From contig NZ_JAANCM010000010.1 of assembly GCF_011603255.1 (NCBI RefSeq), positions 62,001 through 126,000 of the forward strand: a DNA stretch of 64,000 bases. Direction: 5' to 3'. The DNA comes from Ferranicluibacter rubi (GTDB lineage Bacteria; Pseudomonadota; Alphaproteobacteria; Rhizobiales; Rhizobiaceae). The notes beneath the pieces are model-generated. The model searched no databases. It was not told the origin of the DNA and worked only from the letters and a program-made list of their open reading frames with translations. Made by a program: the position numbers and the translations under genes. This document shows, in pieces, positions 1 to 9,339 of the stretch. Each line of letters opens with the position of its first letter. Position 1 is the stretch's first letter.

Positions 1-3000
1 GGCCTTGCCGCGTCCTGGAGGGATCGCGCCCGCGCCAATGTCGCGGCCATCCTGATCGCGGAGGCGATCGAACAACAGGAACGGCCGGCCACGCCAAAGG
101 AGCAAGCGCAACTGATCCGCTTCACCGGCTTTGGCGCCAGTGAACTGGCGAACGGAATGTTCCGCCGACCGGGCGAGATCGAGTTCCGCAAGGGCTGGGA
201 TGAGGTCGCGGGTTCGCTGGAAAGCGCCGTCTCGCCTTCGGACTACGCATCGCTTGCGCGATGCACCCAGTATGCCCATTTCACGCCGGAAGTGATCATC
301 CGGGCAATCTGGGCCGGGTTGCTGCGTCTCGGCTGGCGCGGCGGTCGCGTGCTCGAGCCTGGTATCGGGACCGGCCTGTTTCCGGCGCTGATGCCGCAGC
401 AAGTGCGGGAAGAGAGTTTCGTTGCCGGGATCGAACTGGACCCAGTGACAGCGCGGATCGCTCGCTTGCTGCAGCCGAAGGCCCGGATCGTCAATGGCGA
501 TTTTGCACGAGCGGAGCTTTCGTCGATCTTCGATCTGGCGATCGGCAATCCGCCCTTTTCCGATCGCACGGTCCGCTCGGACCGAGCCTATCGGAAACTC
601 GGGTTTCGCCTGCATGACTATTTCATCGCCCGGTCGATCGATCTCCTCAAACCCGGCGGTCTCGCTGCCTTTGTCACCTCGCACGGAACGCTCGACAAGG
701 TGGACGGCGCGCCGCGCGAGCATATCGCCAAGTCGGCCGACCTGATCGCCGCAATTCGTTTGCCCGAGGGCAGCTTTCGCCGCGACGCCGGCACGGATGT
801 CGTCGTGGACATCGTCTTCTTCCGCAAACGCAAGCCTGGCGAGGAGGCCGGCGACCGCTCATGGCTGGATCTGGAAGAGGTTCGGCCTGCCAGCATTGAG
901 GCGGAACCGATCCGCATCAACCGCTGGCTCGCACGTCATCCCGAGTTTGTTCTTGGCAGCCATGCCACGACGTCCGGCCCCTTCGGCGAAACCTATACCT
1001 GCATCGCGCCCGCCGCTCAGGATTTCGAGGCTGCCCTTGGCGCCGCCATCGCCAGTCTGCCCGCAGGCCGCTATGACGGCGAGCCGACGCAAATCGACAT
1101 CGAACTTGAGACAGAACTTGGCGATATCGTTGATCTGAAGCCCGACACGACCAGGATCCGCGAGGGCAGCTTCTTCGTCGACAAGGCGCACGGCCTCATG
1201 CAGATGATCGAAGGGGCGCCGGTGGCGGTGACCACGCGGAAAGGCCGGACAGGCGAAGGCCTGTCGGAAAAGCATGTGCGGATCGTCACCAAGCTGATCC
1301 CGATCCGCGACGCGGTGCGCGACGTGCTGAAGTGCCAGGAGGCCGATCGACCCTGGCGCGATGCTCAGGTCCGGTTGCGCATTGCCTGGTCGAGCTTCGT
1401 GCGCGACTTTGGGCCGATCAACCATACGATGGTCTCGATCCGGGAGGATACGGAAACGGCGGAGGTGCGGGAAACGCATCGCCGGCCGAACCTGCAGCCC
1501 TTTCTCGACGATCCCGACTGCTGGCTGGTCGCCTCGATCGAGGACTACGACCTCGAAACCGACACGGCGAGGCCCGGTGCGATCTTCTCCGAGCGTGTCA
1601 TTGCACCGCCGGCCCCGCCCGTTATCACATCGGCCGCGGACGCCTTGGCTGTCGTTCTCAACGAGCGTGGCCGCGTCGATGTCGAGCACATCGCCGAACT
1701 TCTGCATGTCGAAGCGGCCAAGGTGATCGAAGAGCTTGGCGATGCGATCTTCCAGGATCCGGCCGACGGCGCATGGCAGACCTCCGATGCCTATCTCTCC
1801 GGCACGGTGCGCACGAAGTTTGGCGTCGCTCAGGCGGCCGCCGCGCTCGATCCGGTGTTCGAACGAAACGTCCGCGCCTTGAAAGACGTACAACCGGCGG
1901 ACCTGCGGCCATCCGATATCACGGCCCGGCTTGGCGCGCCGTGGATCCCTGCTGCCGATGTCGTCGCCTTCGTGCACGAGACGATGGGCGTCGATATCCG
2001 CATCCACCACATGCCGGAACTCGGCTCCTGGACAGTTGAAGCCCGACAGCTCGGATATAATGCCGTCGGCACCTCGGAATGGGGCACAAGCCGCCGGCAC
2101 GCCGGTGAGCTGCTGGATGATGCGCTCAACAGCCGCGTGCCGCAGATCTTCGATGTCTTTAAGGATTCCGATGGCGAGCGCCGGGTGCTGAATGTCGTCG
2201 ATACCGAGGCTGCGCGCGATAAGCTGCAGCGGATCAAGCAAGCCTTCCAGACTTGGGTCTGGACGGATCCAGATCGCACCGATCGACTGGCTCGGATCTA
2301 CAATGACCGCTTCAACAACATCGCGCCACGGAAATTCGACGGCTCCCACCTGAAGCTTCCGGGCGCGTCTGCCGCCTTTACGTTGTACGGACATCAGAAA
2401 CGCGGCATCTGGCGGATCATCTCATCCGGCTCCACCTACCTTGCTCATGCCGTCGGCGCCGGCAAGACGATGACCTTTGTCGCCGCCATCATGGAACAGC
2501 GCAGGCTTGGTCTGATCGCCAAGGCGATGCTGGTCGTTCCCGGTCATTGCCTGGCGCAGGCCGCGCGCGAATTTCTTGCGCTGTATCCCAACGCTCGCAT
2601 CCTCGTCGCCGACGAGACAAGCTTTTCCAAGGACAAACGTGCCCGTTTTCTGTCGCGTGCGGCGACTGCGACCTGGGATGCGATCATCATCACGCATTCG
2701 GCCTTCAAATTCATCGCCGTGCCGTCAGCCTTCGAGCAACAGATGATCCACGATGAGCTGCAGCTCTACGAGGATCTGCTCATCAAGGTGGACAGTGAGG
2801 ACCGTGTGTCGCGCAAGCGCCTCGAACGGTTGAAGGAAGGCCTGAAGGAACGGCTCGAAGCGTTGTCGACGCGCAAGGACGATCTGCTGACGATCGCGGA
2901 GATCGGCGTTGACCAGATCGTCGTCGATGAGGCGCAGGAATTCCGCAAGCTCTCCTTCGCCACCAACATGTCGACTCTGAAGGGCATCGACCCGAATGGT

Positions 3001-4878
3001 TCGCAGCGCGCTTGGGACCTTTACGTCAAATCCCGGTTTATCGAGATAAATAACCCGGGTCGCGCACTCGTGCTTGCCTCCGGCACCCCGATCACCAATA
3101 CGCTCGGCGAGATGTTCTCGATCCAGCGCCTTCTGGGCTACGCGGCGCTTGCCGAGCGCGGGTTGCACGAATTCGACGCCTGGGCATCGACCTTCGGCGA
3201 TACGACCACCGAGCTGGAGATCCAGCCGTCGGGCAAATACAAGCCGGTCAGCCGGTTTGCGAGCTTCGTCAATGTGCCGGAACTGATCGCCATGTTCAGA
3301 TCATTCGCGGATGTGGTCATGCCGGAGGATCTGCGCCAGTACGTCAAGGTCCCTGATATCTCGACCGGGCGCCGGCAAATTCTGACAGCGAAGCCGACCC
3401 AGGCCTTCAAGAATTACCAAACAGTTCTTGCCGCTCGCATCAAGGCGATCGAAAACCGTGAGGGACCGGCCAAGCCCGGCGACGACATCCTGCTGTCCGT
3501 CATCACCGATGGTCGGCACGCGGCGATCGATCTGCGGCTGGTGGATCCGGACAATGACAACGAGCCGGACAACAAGCTCAACCTCCTGATCGAAAACGCG
3601 CACCGCATTTGGCAGGAAACCGCAGCGCACACCTATCTCCGCCCGGACGGCAGGCTGTTCGATCTTCACGGCGCTGCACAGATGATCTTCTCCGATCTCG
3701 GCACGATCAATGTCGAGAAATCACGGGGTTTCTCAGCCTATCGCTGGATCCGCAACGAGTTGATCCGGCGGGGCGTGCCGGCTTGCGAGATCGCCTTTAT
3801 GCAGGACTATAAGAAGACCGAGGCAAAGCAGCGCCTGTTTGCGGACGTTCGTGCCGGCAAGGTCCGCTTCCTGATCGGCTCGTCGGAGACCATGGGGACG
3901 GGGGTCAATGCCCAACTGCGGCTGAAAGCGCTGCATCACCTCGACGTGCCCTGGCTGCCGTCGCAGATCGAGCAGCGGGAGGGGCGGATTGTTCGCCAAG
4001 GCAACCAGCATGACATGGTGGACATATTTGCCTATGCGACGCAAGGCTCGCTCGACGCGTCCATGTGGCAGAACAACGAGCGCAAGGCGCGCTTCATCGC
4101 CGCCGCCTTGTCGGGCGACACCTCGATCCGCCGACTGGACGATCTCAGCGAAGGGGCTGCCAACCAGTTCGCGATGGCGAAGGCCATTGCATCGGGGGAC
4201 GAGCGATTGATGCAAAAAGCCGGTCTCGAAGCCGATATCGCCCGGCTGGAACGCCTGCGCGCAGCACACGACGACGAACAGCATGCGGTTCGCCGTCAGA
4301 TCCGCGATGCCGAGCGCGACATCGACGTTTCGGAACGCCGGATCACCGAGATCGGTCAGGACATCGAACGCCATGTCCGGACCGAAGGCGATGCGTTCAC
4401 GATGACGGTGACGGGCGACCTCCATCAGGATCGCAAGATCGCGGGACGTGCGCTGATGAAGGAGATCCTGACCCTCGTTCAGCTTCAGCAAGAAGGTGAA
4501 ATCCACCTTGCCTCGATAGGCGGGTTCGATCTCGTCCATGACGGCGAGCGTTTTGGCAAAGGTGACGGATACCACTATACCACGGTCCTGCAGCGAACCG
4601 GCGCAGACTACGAAATCGATCTCGAAGTGACTGTGACGCCTCTCGGGGCGATTTCAAGGCTTGAACATGCGCTTGACGGGTTCCACGAGGAGCGGGATCG
4701 CTATCGCCTTCGGCTTGAGGAGGCCCATCGGCGCCTCGCGTCCTATCGCTCTCGGGAGGGAGGCCGTTTTGCGTTTTTCGACGAGCTTGCGGAGAAGCGC
4801 AAGGCCTTGGATGAGGTCGAGGAGGCCCTCGCGAAATCCGCTCGCGACGACACCGAGCCGCATGGTGTTGCGCGATAA
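1..4878 (+). CDS. DNA methylase-SNF2-type helicase fusion protein (5' partial)
   Basis: The reading frame is open from base 1 through the first in-window ATG at 157, so the true start lies upstream. The N-terminal part has an adenine-methylase-like fold: an AdoMet motif (LEPGIGTG, about base 350) and an NPPF catalytic motif (about base 550). The middle and C-terminal parts form a superfamily 2 helicase: Walker A (GAGKT, about 2458), a DEAQ box (about 2928), SGTPITN (about 3079) and a motif VI-like QIEQREGRIVRQG (about 3964). A charged coiled-coil tail follows. Proteins of this build (about 1,600-1,700 aa) are common in rhizobial plasmid establishment regions. The exact function is unproven; a role in protecting or modifying incoming plasmid DNA is inference. 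Confidence 0.85.
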   Translation, partial: GLAASWRDRARANVAAILIAEAIEQQERPATPKEQAQLIRFTGFGASELANGMFRRPGEIEFRKGWDEVAGSLESAVSPSDYASLARCTQYAHFTPEVIIRAIWAGLLRLGWRGGRVLEPGIGTGLFPALMPQQVREESFVAGIELDPVTARIARLLQPKARIVNGDFARAELSSIFDLAIGNPPFSDRTVRSDRAYRKLGFRLHDYFIARSIDLLKPGGLAAFVTSHGTLDKVDGAPREHIAKSADLIAAIRLPEGSFRRDAGTDVVVDIVFFRKRKPGEEAGDRSWLDLEEVRPASIEAEPIRINRWLARHPEFVLGSHATTSGPFGETYTCIAPAAQDFEAALGAAIASLPAGRYDGEPTQIDIELETELGDIVDLKPDTTRIREGSFFVDKAHGLMQMIEGAPVAVTTRKGRTGEGLSEKHVRIVTKLIPIRDAVRDVLKCQEADRPWRDAQVRLRIAWSSFVRDFGPINHTMVSIREDTETAEVRETHRRPNLQPFLDDPDCWLVASIEDYDLETDTARPGAIFSERVIAPPAPPVITSAADALAVVLNERGRVDVEHIAELLHVEAAKVIEELGDAIFQDPADGAWQTSDAYLSGTVRTKFGVAQAAAALDPVFERNVRALKDVQPADLRPSDITARLGAPWIPAADVVAFVHETMGVDIRIHHMPELGSWTVEARQLGYNAVGTSEWGTSRRHAGELLDDALNSRVPQIFDVFKDSDGERRVLNVVDTEAARDKLQRIKQAFQTWVWTDPDRTDRLARIYNDRFNNIAPRKFDGSHLKLPGASAAFTLYGHQKRGIWRIISSGSTYLAHAVGAGKTMTFVAAIMEQRRLGLIAKAMLVVPGHCLAQAAREFLALYPNARILVADETSFSKDKRARFLSRAATATWDAIIITHSAFKFIAVPSAFEQQMIHDELQLYEDLLIKVDSEDRVSRKRLERLKEGLKERLEALSTRKDDLLTIAEIGVDQIVVDEAQEFRKLSFATNMSTLKGIDPNGSQRAWDLYVKSRFIEINNPGRALVLASGTPITNTLGEMFSIQRLLGYAALAERGLHEFDAWASTFGDTTTELEIQPSGKYKPVSRFASFVNVPELIAMFRSFADVVMPEDLRQYVKVPDISTGRRQILTAKPTQAFKNYQTVLAARIKAIENREGPAKPGDDILLSVITDGRHAAIDLRLVDPDNDNEPDNKLNLLIENAHRIWQETAAHTYLRPDGRLFDLHGAAQMIFSDLGTINVEKSRGFSAYRWIRNELIRRGVPACEIAFMQDYKKTEAKQRLFADVRAGKVRFLIGSSETMGTGVNAQLRLKALHHLDVPWLPSQIEQREGRIVRQGNQHDMVDIFAYATQGSLDASMWQNNERKARFIAAALSGDTSIRRLDDLSEGAANQFAMAKAIASGDERLMQKAGLEADIARLERLRAAHDDEQHAVRRQIRDAERDIDVSERRITEIGQDIERHVRTEGDAFTMTVTGDLHQDRKIAGRALMKEILTLVQLQQEGEIHLASIGGFDLVHDGERFGKGDGYHYTTVLQRTGADYEIDLEVTVTPLGAISRLEHALDGFHEERDRYRLRLEEAHRRLASYRSREGGRFAFFDELAEKRKALDEVEEALAKSARDDTEPHGVAR

Positions 4879-5197
4879 AAGGTGTTTGTTTTGCTCATGG
4901 TTGTGTGGCTGCGAAGCCGGATGGGCAAAACGGAATCGAAGTGTGAGAGAGAGAAAGGCGGAAAAAACCTCTCGCAGACCAGCCTGCCCGCCGACGCTGA
5001 CGCTCAACCGTTACCTGCGCATACCGACCACTCGTTCTCGCAGGGCTGTGAGCCCCGCTCGTTCTTCGCGGCAGGGACGCTCGGTGACAGTTGCGCCGGC
5101 CCGTCCGCCCTGCGGTTCGGGGGATGTCTTCGAAAAGAATGAAGACAGGAAAGGCTGGCGCCTGGCCGGTCCCCAAAACCCCTAAAGGAGTTCTCCC
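4879..5197. other. Intergenic leader between helicase and ParB-domain gene
   Basis: A 319-bp gap without a convincing gene. Short frames occur on both strands but lack ribosome binding sites or recognisable composition. A Shine-Dalgarno (AAAGGAG, about 5184) lies just before the downstream ATG. No clear terminator or promoter was identified. Confidence 0.5.
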
Positions 5198-6919
5198 ATG
5201 CACATCATCAAGGTCGATCCGCGTTCGCTGAAAGAAAATCTCGACGACGCGCGCCGCTCGACATCATCGCCGCAGTCGGATGCGTTGCTGCTGGCAACGG
5301 TGAAAGCCGTCGGCATCATCCAGCCGCCCGTTATTTCGCCCGAACTCGACGGCGGAAATGGTTATGTCATTCAGGCGGGCCATCGTCGCGTCCGCCAGGC
5401 TATCGCCGCCGGTCTCGAGGAAATCGACGTCCTCGTCGTTGAGGCCGCCAACGACAACGGCGCGATGCGCTCGATGATCGAGAACATCGCTCGCGAGCCC
5501 CTCAATCCCGTCGACCAGTGGCGCGGCATCGAACGCTTGGTCGCACTCGGCTGGACCGAGGAAGCCATCGCCGTGGCGCTGGCCCTTTCCGTCCGCCAGA
5601 TCCGCAAGCTGAGGCTTCTCGCCAACGTCCTGCCAGCAATGCTCGACCAGATGGCCAGGGGCGACATGCCGAACGAGCAACAGCTTCGGACGATCGCTGC
5701 GGCCTCGCTCGACGAGCAGAAGGAGGTCTGGAAGGCGCACAAGCCGAAGAAGGGCGATACCGCGCATTGGTGGTCTGTCGCCAACGCGCTGAACAGAAAG
5801 CGGATGTATGCCAGGGATGCAAGCTTCGCCGACGATCTTGCTGCGGCCTACGGCATCGAATGGGCGGAAGACCTGTTCGGGCCGGCCGACCAGGACAACC
5901 GCTACACGACGGATGTCGAAGCCTTTCTCGGCGCACAGCAGGAGTGGATGACGAGCAACCTGCCGAAGAAGGGTGCCATCGTCGAGGTTAACAGCTGGGG
6001 CCAGCCGGAACTGCCGAAGAAGGCAAGCCAGGTCCATGGCAAACCGGGCAACGGCGACCATACCGGCATGTATCTCGATCGCGAGGGCAAGGTCCAGACC
6101 GTCCATTATCGGTTGCCCGAAGGCAAGACCGCCACGGGCCGGTCGGGTGCAACCGGCGATGGGTCGCAGCCTGACGACATGGCGGTCGGCTCGAAGCCAC
6201 GGCCGGACGTCACCCAGAAGGGCCTGGAGATGATCGGCGACTTCCGCACCGATGCACTGCATGAGGCGCTTGGCCGAGCACCGATCGAGGACGACATGCT
6301 GATGGCGCTGCTGGTGCTTTCACTTGCGGGCCTCAACGTGCGGATTGATAGCGGGGCCAACGATCAGGTCTTTGCCCGGGGCCGGTTCGAACGTCACGCG
6401 GCCCGCCTGTTTACGGAAGACGGACAACTGTCGTTCGACATCGATACAGTTCGGGTTGCGGCCCGCTCTGCCCTGATCGACGTCCTGTCTTGCCGGCGCG
6501 GCATGTCGAACAGCGGCGTCGTTTCCCGCATCGCAGGTGAGGCGATCGGCGCTGATGCCTTCCTGCCGAATATGGGAACGGAGGACTTCCTGTTGTGCCT
6601 GTCGCGGCAATCTCTCGAAACCGCGGCAAAGGAAGCGAATGTGCAACCACGTTCGCGGGTGCGCGAAACGCGGGCAGCCCTCGTCGAGCATTTTCAGAAC
6701 GCGCATCTCGTTCATTCGAGCGCCCTGTTTGCACCTGACGCTGAAGGGGTGACCAGCCTGATCAAAGCCGGTGAGCACAAAATTGCGTCGGATAACGACG
6801 AGCTCGAGGACGAGGTGACGAACGGCCCGGACGACGCTGCGGAGGAAGATAACTTCGGCAATGGCGATGAAGAACTCGCTCCCGCGGTTCCTGTAAATTC
6901 CCCCAGACGACGCTGTTGA
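5198..6919 (+). CDS. ParB/RepB-like N-terminal-domain protein, tail apparently frameshifted
   Basis: The start is set by AAAGGAGTTCTCCC immediately before the ATG. The N-terminal third has a ParB nuclease-like domain (QAGHRRVRQAIAAG near residue 55, then IENIAREPLNPVDQW) and a helix-turn-helix-like stretch (LSVRQIRKLRLLANVLP). The C-terminus turns strongly acidic. The protein ends abruptly as NSPRRRC after a run of five C (6900-6904). Removing one C joins the acidic tail to a further acidic frame ending YGIAAE and stopping at 6978-6980, so a +1 error or mutation is likely. It lies in the establishment region, not in repABC, so it is probably a DNA-binding accessory protein rather than the partition protein. 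Confidence 0.8.
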   Translation: MHIIKVDPRSLKENLDDARRSTSSPQSDALLLATVKAVGIIQPPVISPELDGGNGYVIQAGHRRVRQAIAAGLEEIDVLVVEAANDNGAMRSMIENIAREPLNPVDQWRGIERLVALGWTEEAIAVALALSVRQIRKLRLLANVLPAMLDQMARGDMPNEQQLRTIAAASLDEQKEVWKAHKPKKGDTAHWWSVANALNRKRMYARDASFADDLAAAYGIEWAEDLFGPADQDNRYTTDVEAFLGAQQEWMTSNLPKKGAIVEVNSWGQPELPKKASQVHGKPGNGDHTGMYLDREGKVQTVHYRLPEGKTATGRSGATGDGSQPDDMAVGSKPRPDVTQKGLEMIGDFRTDALHEALGRAPIEDDMLMALLVLSLAGLNVRIDSGANDQVFARGRFERHAARLFTEDGQLSFDIDTVRVAARSALIDVLSCRRGMSNSGVVSRIAGEAIGADAFLPNMGTEDFLLCLSRQSLETAAKEANVQPRSRVRETRAALVEHFQNAHLVHSSALFAPDAEGVTSLIKAGEHKIASDNDELEDEVTNGPDDAAEEDNFGNGDEELAPAVPVNSPRRRC

Positions 6920-7064
6920 ACCGGGTGATGAGCAGGTTTCCGACGAAGACGATGCGGCCTATGGCATCGCCGCGGAATAATCGCCCTCCCTGCATCCGAT
7001 CTAACCACGCCGCCGGCATTCCCCGGCGGCGTTTTCATTTCCGTTTCCAGAAAGGAGCGAACAG

Positions 7065-8114
7065 ATGACGTCCGCGTCTCAAGTTGAAAACCAAACACCC
7101 GCTGCGGTGGGCGAGTACGCCGTCACCTTCGGTGTCAGCGCCGATGGATTTCCCGTAGCCCGCATCGGCGATACCACCCTGGCGATGGTGCCGACGGCCG
7201 ACGGCAGCGCGGGCTTTCTCGCCAGCGTGTGGCGTTCTAACCGCCCGTTGTCGAATCTGAAGCGGCAAGACTTCCTTGGGCATGAAGCACATCTCGACAG
7301 CGAGGCGGGGTTTCGCCCCCGGGTTTTGGAGATAGCCCGGCACAAGACCGAACTCGCGACCCTCCGCCGTGAGCACGTCCGCATGTCCTGCAGCACGCCA
7401 TGGGGCGCGTCGCAGCATGCAACGATCTATGCCGACGGCATTGTGTCCCACACGACCTCAGGCCATGGCGGCTTCCATCTGTCAGCAGCACGCAACGTCA
7501 AAGTCCTTGAAGCGTTGCGAAATGCGTCCGGCTGGTACGAGGAGGATGCGGAGTGGGCCATCGTCGCCCAGACATTTCCCGAGGTGTTCACGACCTATGA
7601 GCGGCGTAGCGCGAATGAGACGATCCGCAATACATGGCCGATTGAGTGGGAGAAGATCCATGGTTGCCAGCTGAAGCCGGGCGAGTCCTGGACAAAGGAC
7701 AAGAAAACCTTCGAGCAGGAACACATTCACGACTGGATAGTGACCTCCGCGATTCGCTCCAGCCACAACGCCGGCATGGTCGAGGTTGTGGCGCGGTGCA
7801 GCAGTACCGGCACTGATCGGGTGCAGCGGCAGATTGAGGGACGTGCCGAGCGTCTGACGGTGACCGAGAAGGCGAAGGCCAGCAATCGCACCCACAAGCG
7901 ATCCGGCGCCCGTTGGACGCGGGCTGACGAAATGCTTTCCAAAGCCACGTCGGCATCCTCACCTTCATGCGGCGCAGGGAACTCGAGGTGCTTGTCCGCA
8001 AGCTCGAACGACAGGATCGCGCCATCGCGTTCGTTCGATCGAAGCTCGACATCGGCGGTTTGCAACAGGCGGCGTGAAGCGGACCTTGGATCACTTTCAC
8101 AGACAGCCGTGTAA
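7065..8114 (+). CDS. DUF7007-like plasmid protein, C-terminus frameshifted
   Basis: Starts after AAAGGAGCGAACAG. The first about 285 residues resemble the DUF7007 family of rhizobial plasmids (motifs MSCSTPWG, HTTSGHGGFHLS, GWYEEDAEWAIVA); family function is unknown. From about base 7930 the frame becomes serine-rich and unconvincing. A -1 shift at the AAA run (7930-7932) restores a helical tail that begins NAFQSHVG, continues with RRRELEVLVRKLERQDRAI, and stops at 8075-8077. The gene is therefore probably truncated or altered, or the base is a sequencing error. Upstream is the ParB-like gene, downstream another conserved small gene. Confidence 0.7.
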   Translation: MTSASQVENQTPAAVGEYAVTFGVSADGFPVARIGDTTLAMVPTADGSAGFLASVWRSNRPLSNLKRQDFLGHEAHLDSEAGFRPRVLEIARHKTELATLRREHVRMSCSTPWGASQHATIYADGIVSHTTSGHGGFHLSAARNVKVLEALRNASGWYEEDAEWAIVAQTFPEVFTTYERRSANETIRNTWPIEWEKIHGCQLKPGESWTKDKKTFEQEHIHDWIVTSAIRSSHNAGMVEVVARCSSTGTDRVQRQIEGRAERLTVTEKAKASNRTHKRSGARWTRADEMLSKATSASSPSCGAGNSRCLSASSNDRIAPSRSFDRSSTSAVCNRRREADLGSLSQTAV

Positions 8115-8469
8115 GCGGCGGCTCTGGAACGGTCCTGTCCGGAGTTGGCCATCTGTTCCATGGTCGGCTCGGGTGCAGGTCGCGAGCCCGTGCCGGCCTG
8201 CCCTTCGTGTTCGTTGCGGTCTGAACCGGCGGCCGGTCGTTTCAAGGCCGCTGGCGCGCCGCGGTGCGGCCGTACCAGCCTTGTTTCTCAAACCAGGCCC
8301 GCGGCCTTCGCAGGTGTGCCACCCGCTTGGCCGCAAACCAGATTTGCTCTCTCAGCCGTTCCGGACCTGTGAAAGCGCCCGCCTTCCGCCGGTTCCCTTT
8401 GACCGCACCGAAGGGCAGACCGGCATGGGGCCGGAGCCGCTTCGGAGAACCGAAACCAAGGAAACCCAC
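8115..8469. other. Intergenic region with no recognised gene
   Basis: About 355 bp, GC-rich. Overlapping frames exist on both strands but none has a ribosome binding site or protein-like composition. An AAGGA sequence (about 8458) serves the next gene. Nothing else was seen. Confidence 0.4.
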
Positions 8470-9057
8470 ATGGCCAAGCAAGCGACATCCAACCGTTCTT
8501 CCGCCCGCATTGTCCAACTCCGCAAGGGCGCCACCGTCGAGATGGTCCGCCTCACCTGCCCTGACAGCGCGCAGGCCCTCAAGATCGCCGAGAGCTTCGG
8601 AAACGCCGTCGTTGACAGTGATGGCATCCGCGACGAGCACGAACGTCTGCTCACCGAGAGTGCCGCAAGCCTCAGCGAGGGCCTCGGCGAAAAAGCCATG
8701 CAAATCCATCTGCAGCGCATCGTCGGCGCCTTCGTCGGATCGGCGCACGGCGCTGGCCAATTCTACTCCCGCGCAGTCTCCGAGGCGCGTGACGCAACCG
8801 CCAAGGCCTCTAACGATGCCCGCGACGAGGATCTTGACGGCCCGGTCGGCTATGACAGTGCCGCCCAGCGCAAGCGGGAATTCGCGGCCGACATGGGCAT
8901 CCAGGCCCATGCGCTCAGGATGGCGGCCGAGGGTGCGGTTGCCGCCTACGAACAGGTGATCGGCGAGACCTGGAAGCCCTTCGATCGCCCGGTCGAAAAC
9001 CCCGGCGCCAGTCTCGACCGCAAGGCAGCGGCAGCTCAGATGGACGCTCTCGGCTGA
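8470..9057 (+). CDS. Conserved hypothetical plasmid protein, 195 aa
   Basis: The ATG at 8470 follows AAGGAAACCCAC and is preferred over the longer open frame, because the upstream part reads as random arginine/proline-rich sequence. The protein is soluble, alanine-rich and largely helical (a long segment around residues 55-165), with no signal peptide or membrane segment. I do not recognise a domain. It sits among establishment-region genes, two ahead of the DUF736 genes. Likely a rhizobial plasmid backbone protein of unknown role. Confidence 0.7.
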   Translation: MAKQATSNRSSARIVQLRKGATVEMVRLTCPDSAQALKIAESFGNAVVDSDGIRDEHERLLTESAASLSEGLGEKAMQIHLQRIVGAFVGSAHGAGQFYSRAVSEARDATAKASNDARDEDLDGPVGYDSAAQRKREFAADMGIQAHALRMAAEGAVAAYEQVIGETWKPFDRPVENPGASLDRKAAAAQMDALG

Positions 9058-9339
9058 GCCCGCAGGGCGGGGTATCAGTCCCGCTCATTTCTTCCGCCCG
9101 CATCGGTCGGTCCCCGTCGGGGCCGGCCTTTTCCATGTCGAAGCTGAACAAGGGAATTACCCGCGGATCTGCGGCCCGTCTCGGTCGGTGGTCCTGCAGG
9201 AGCCGGCTTGCCCGCGCAACGGCTTCGCCGTCCTCCTCTTCGTTCCGGCCCTCTGGGTGCGCGCAAAGCCTGTTGCCTCCTGCGTCAGGACCTCCGTGAC
9301 GGACCGCGATCGGCGCGGTCCAGAAAAGGAGAAATCAAA

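Noticed and set aside
859..2394. Long minus-strand open frame (511 codons) opposite the methylase-helicase gene
   Set aside because: It is an antisense shadow of a high-GC coding sequence: no ribosome binding site, no domain, and the plus-strand frame has clear methylase and helicase motifs.
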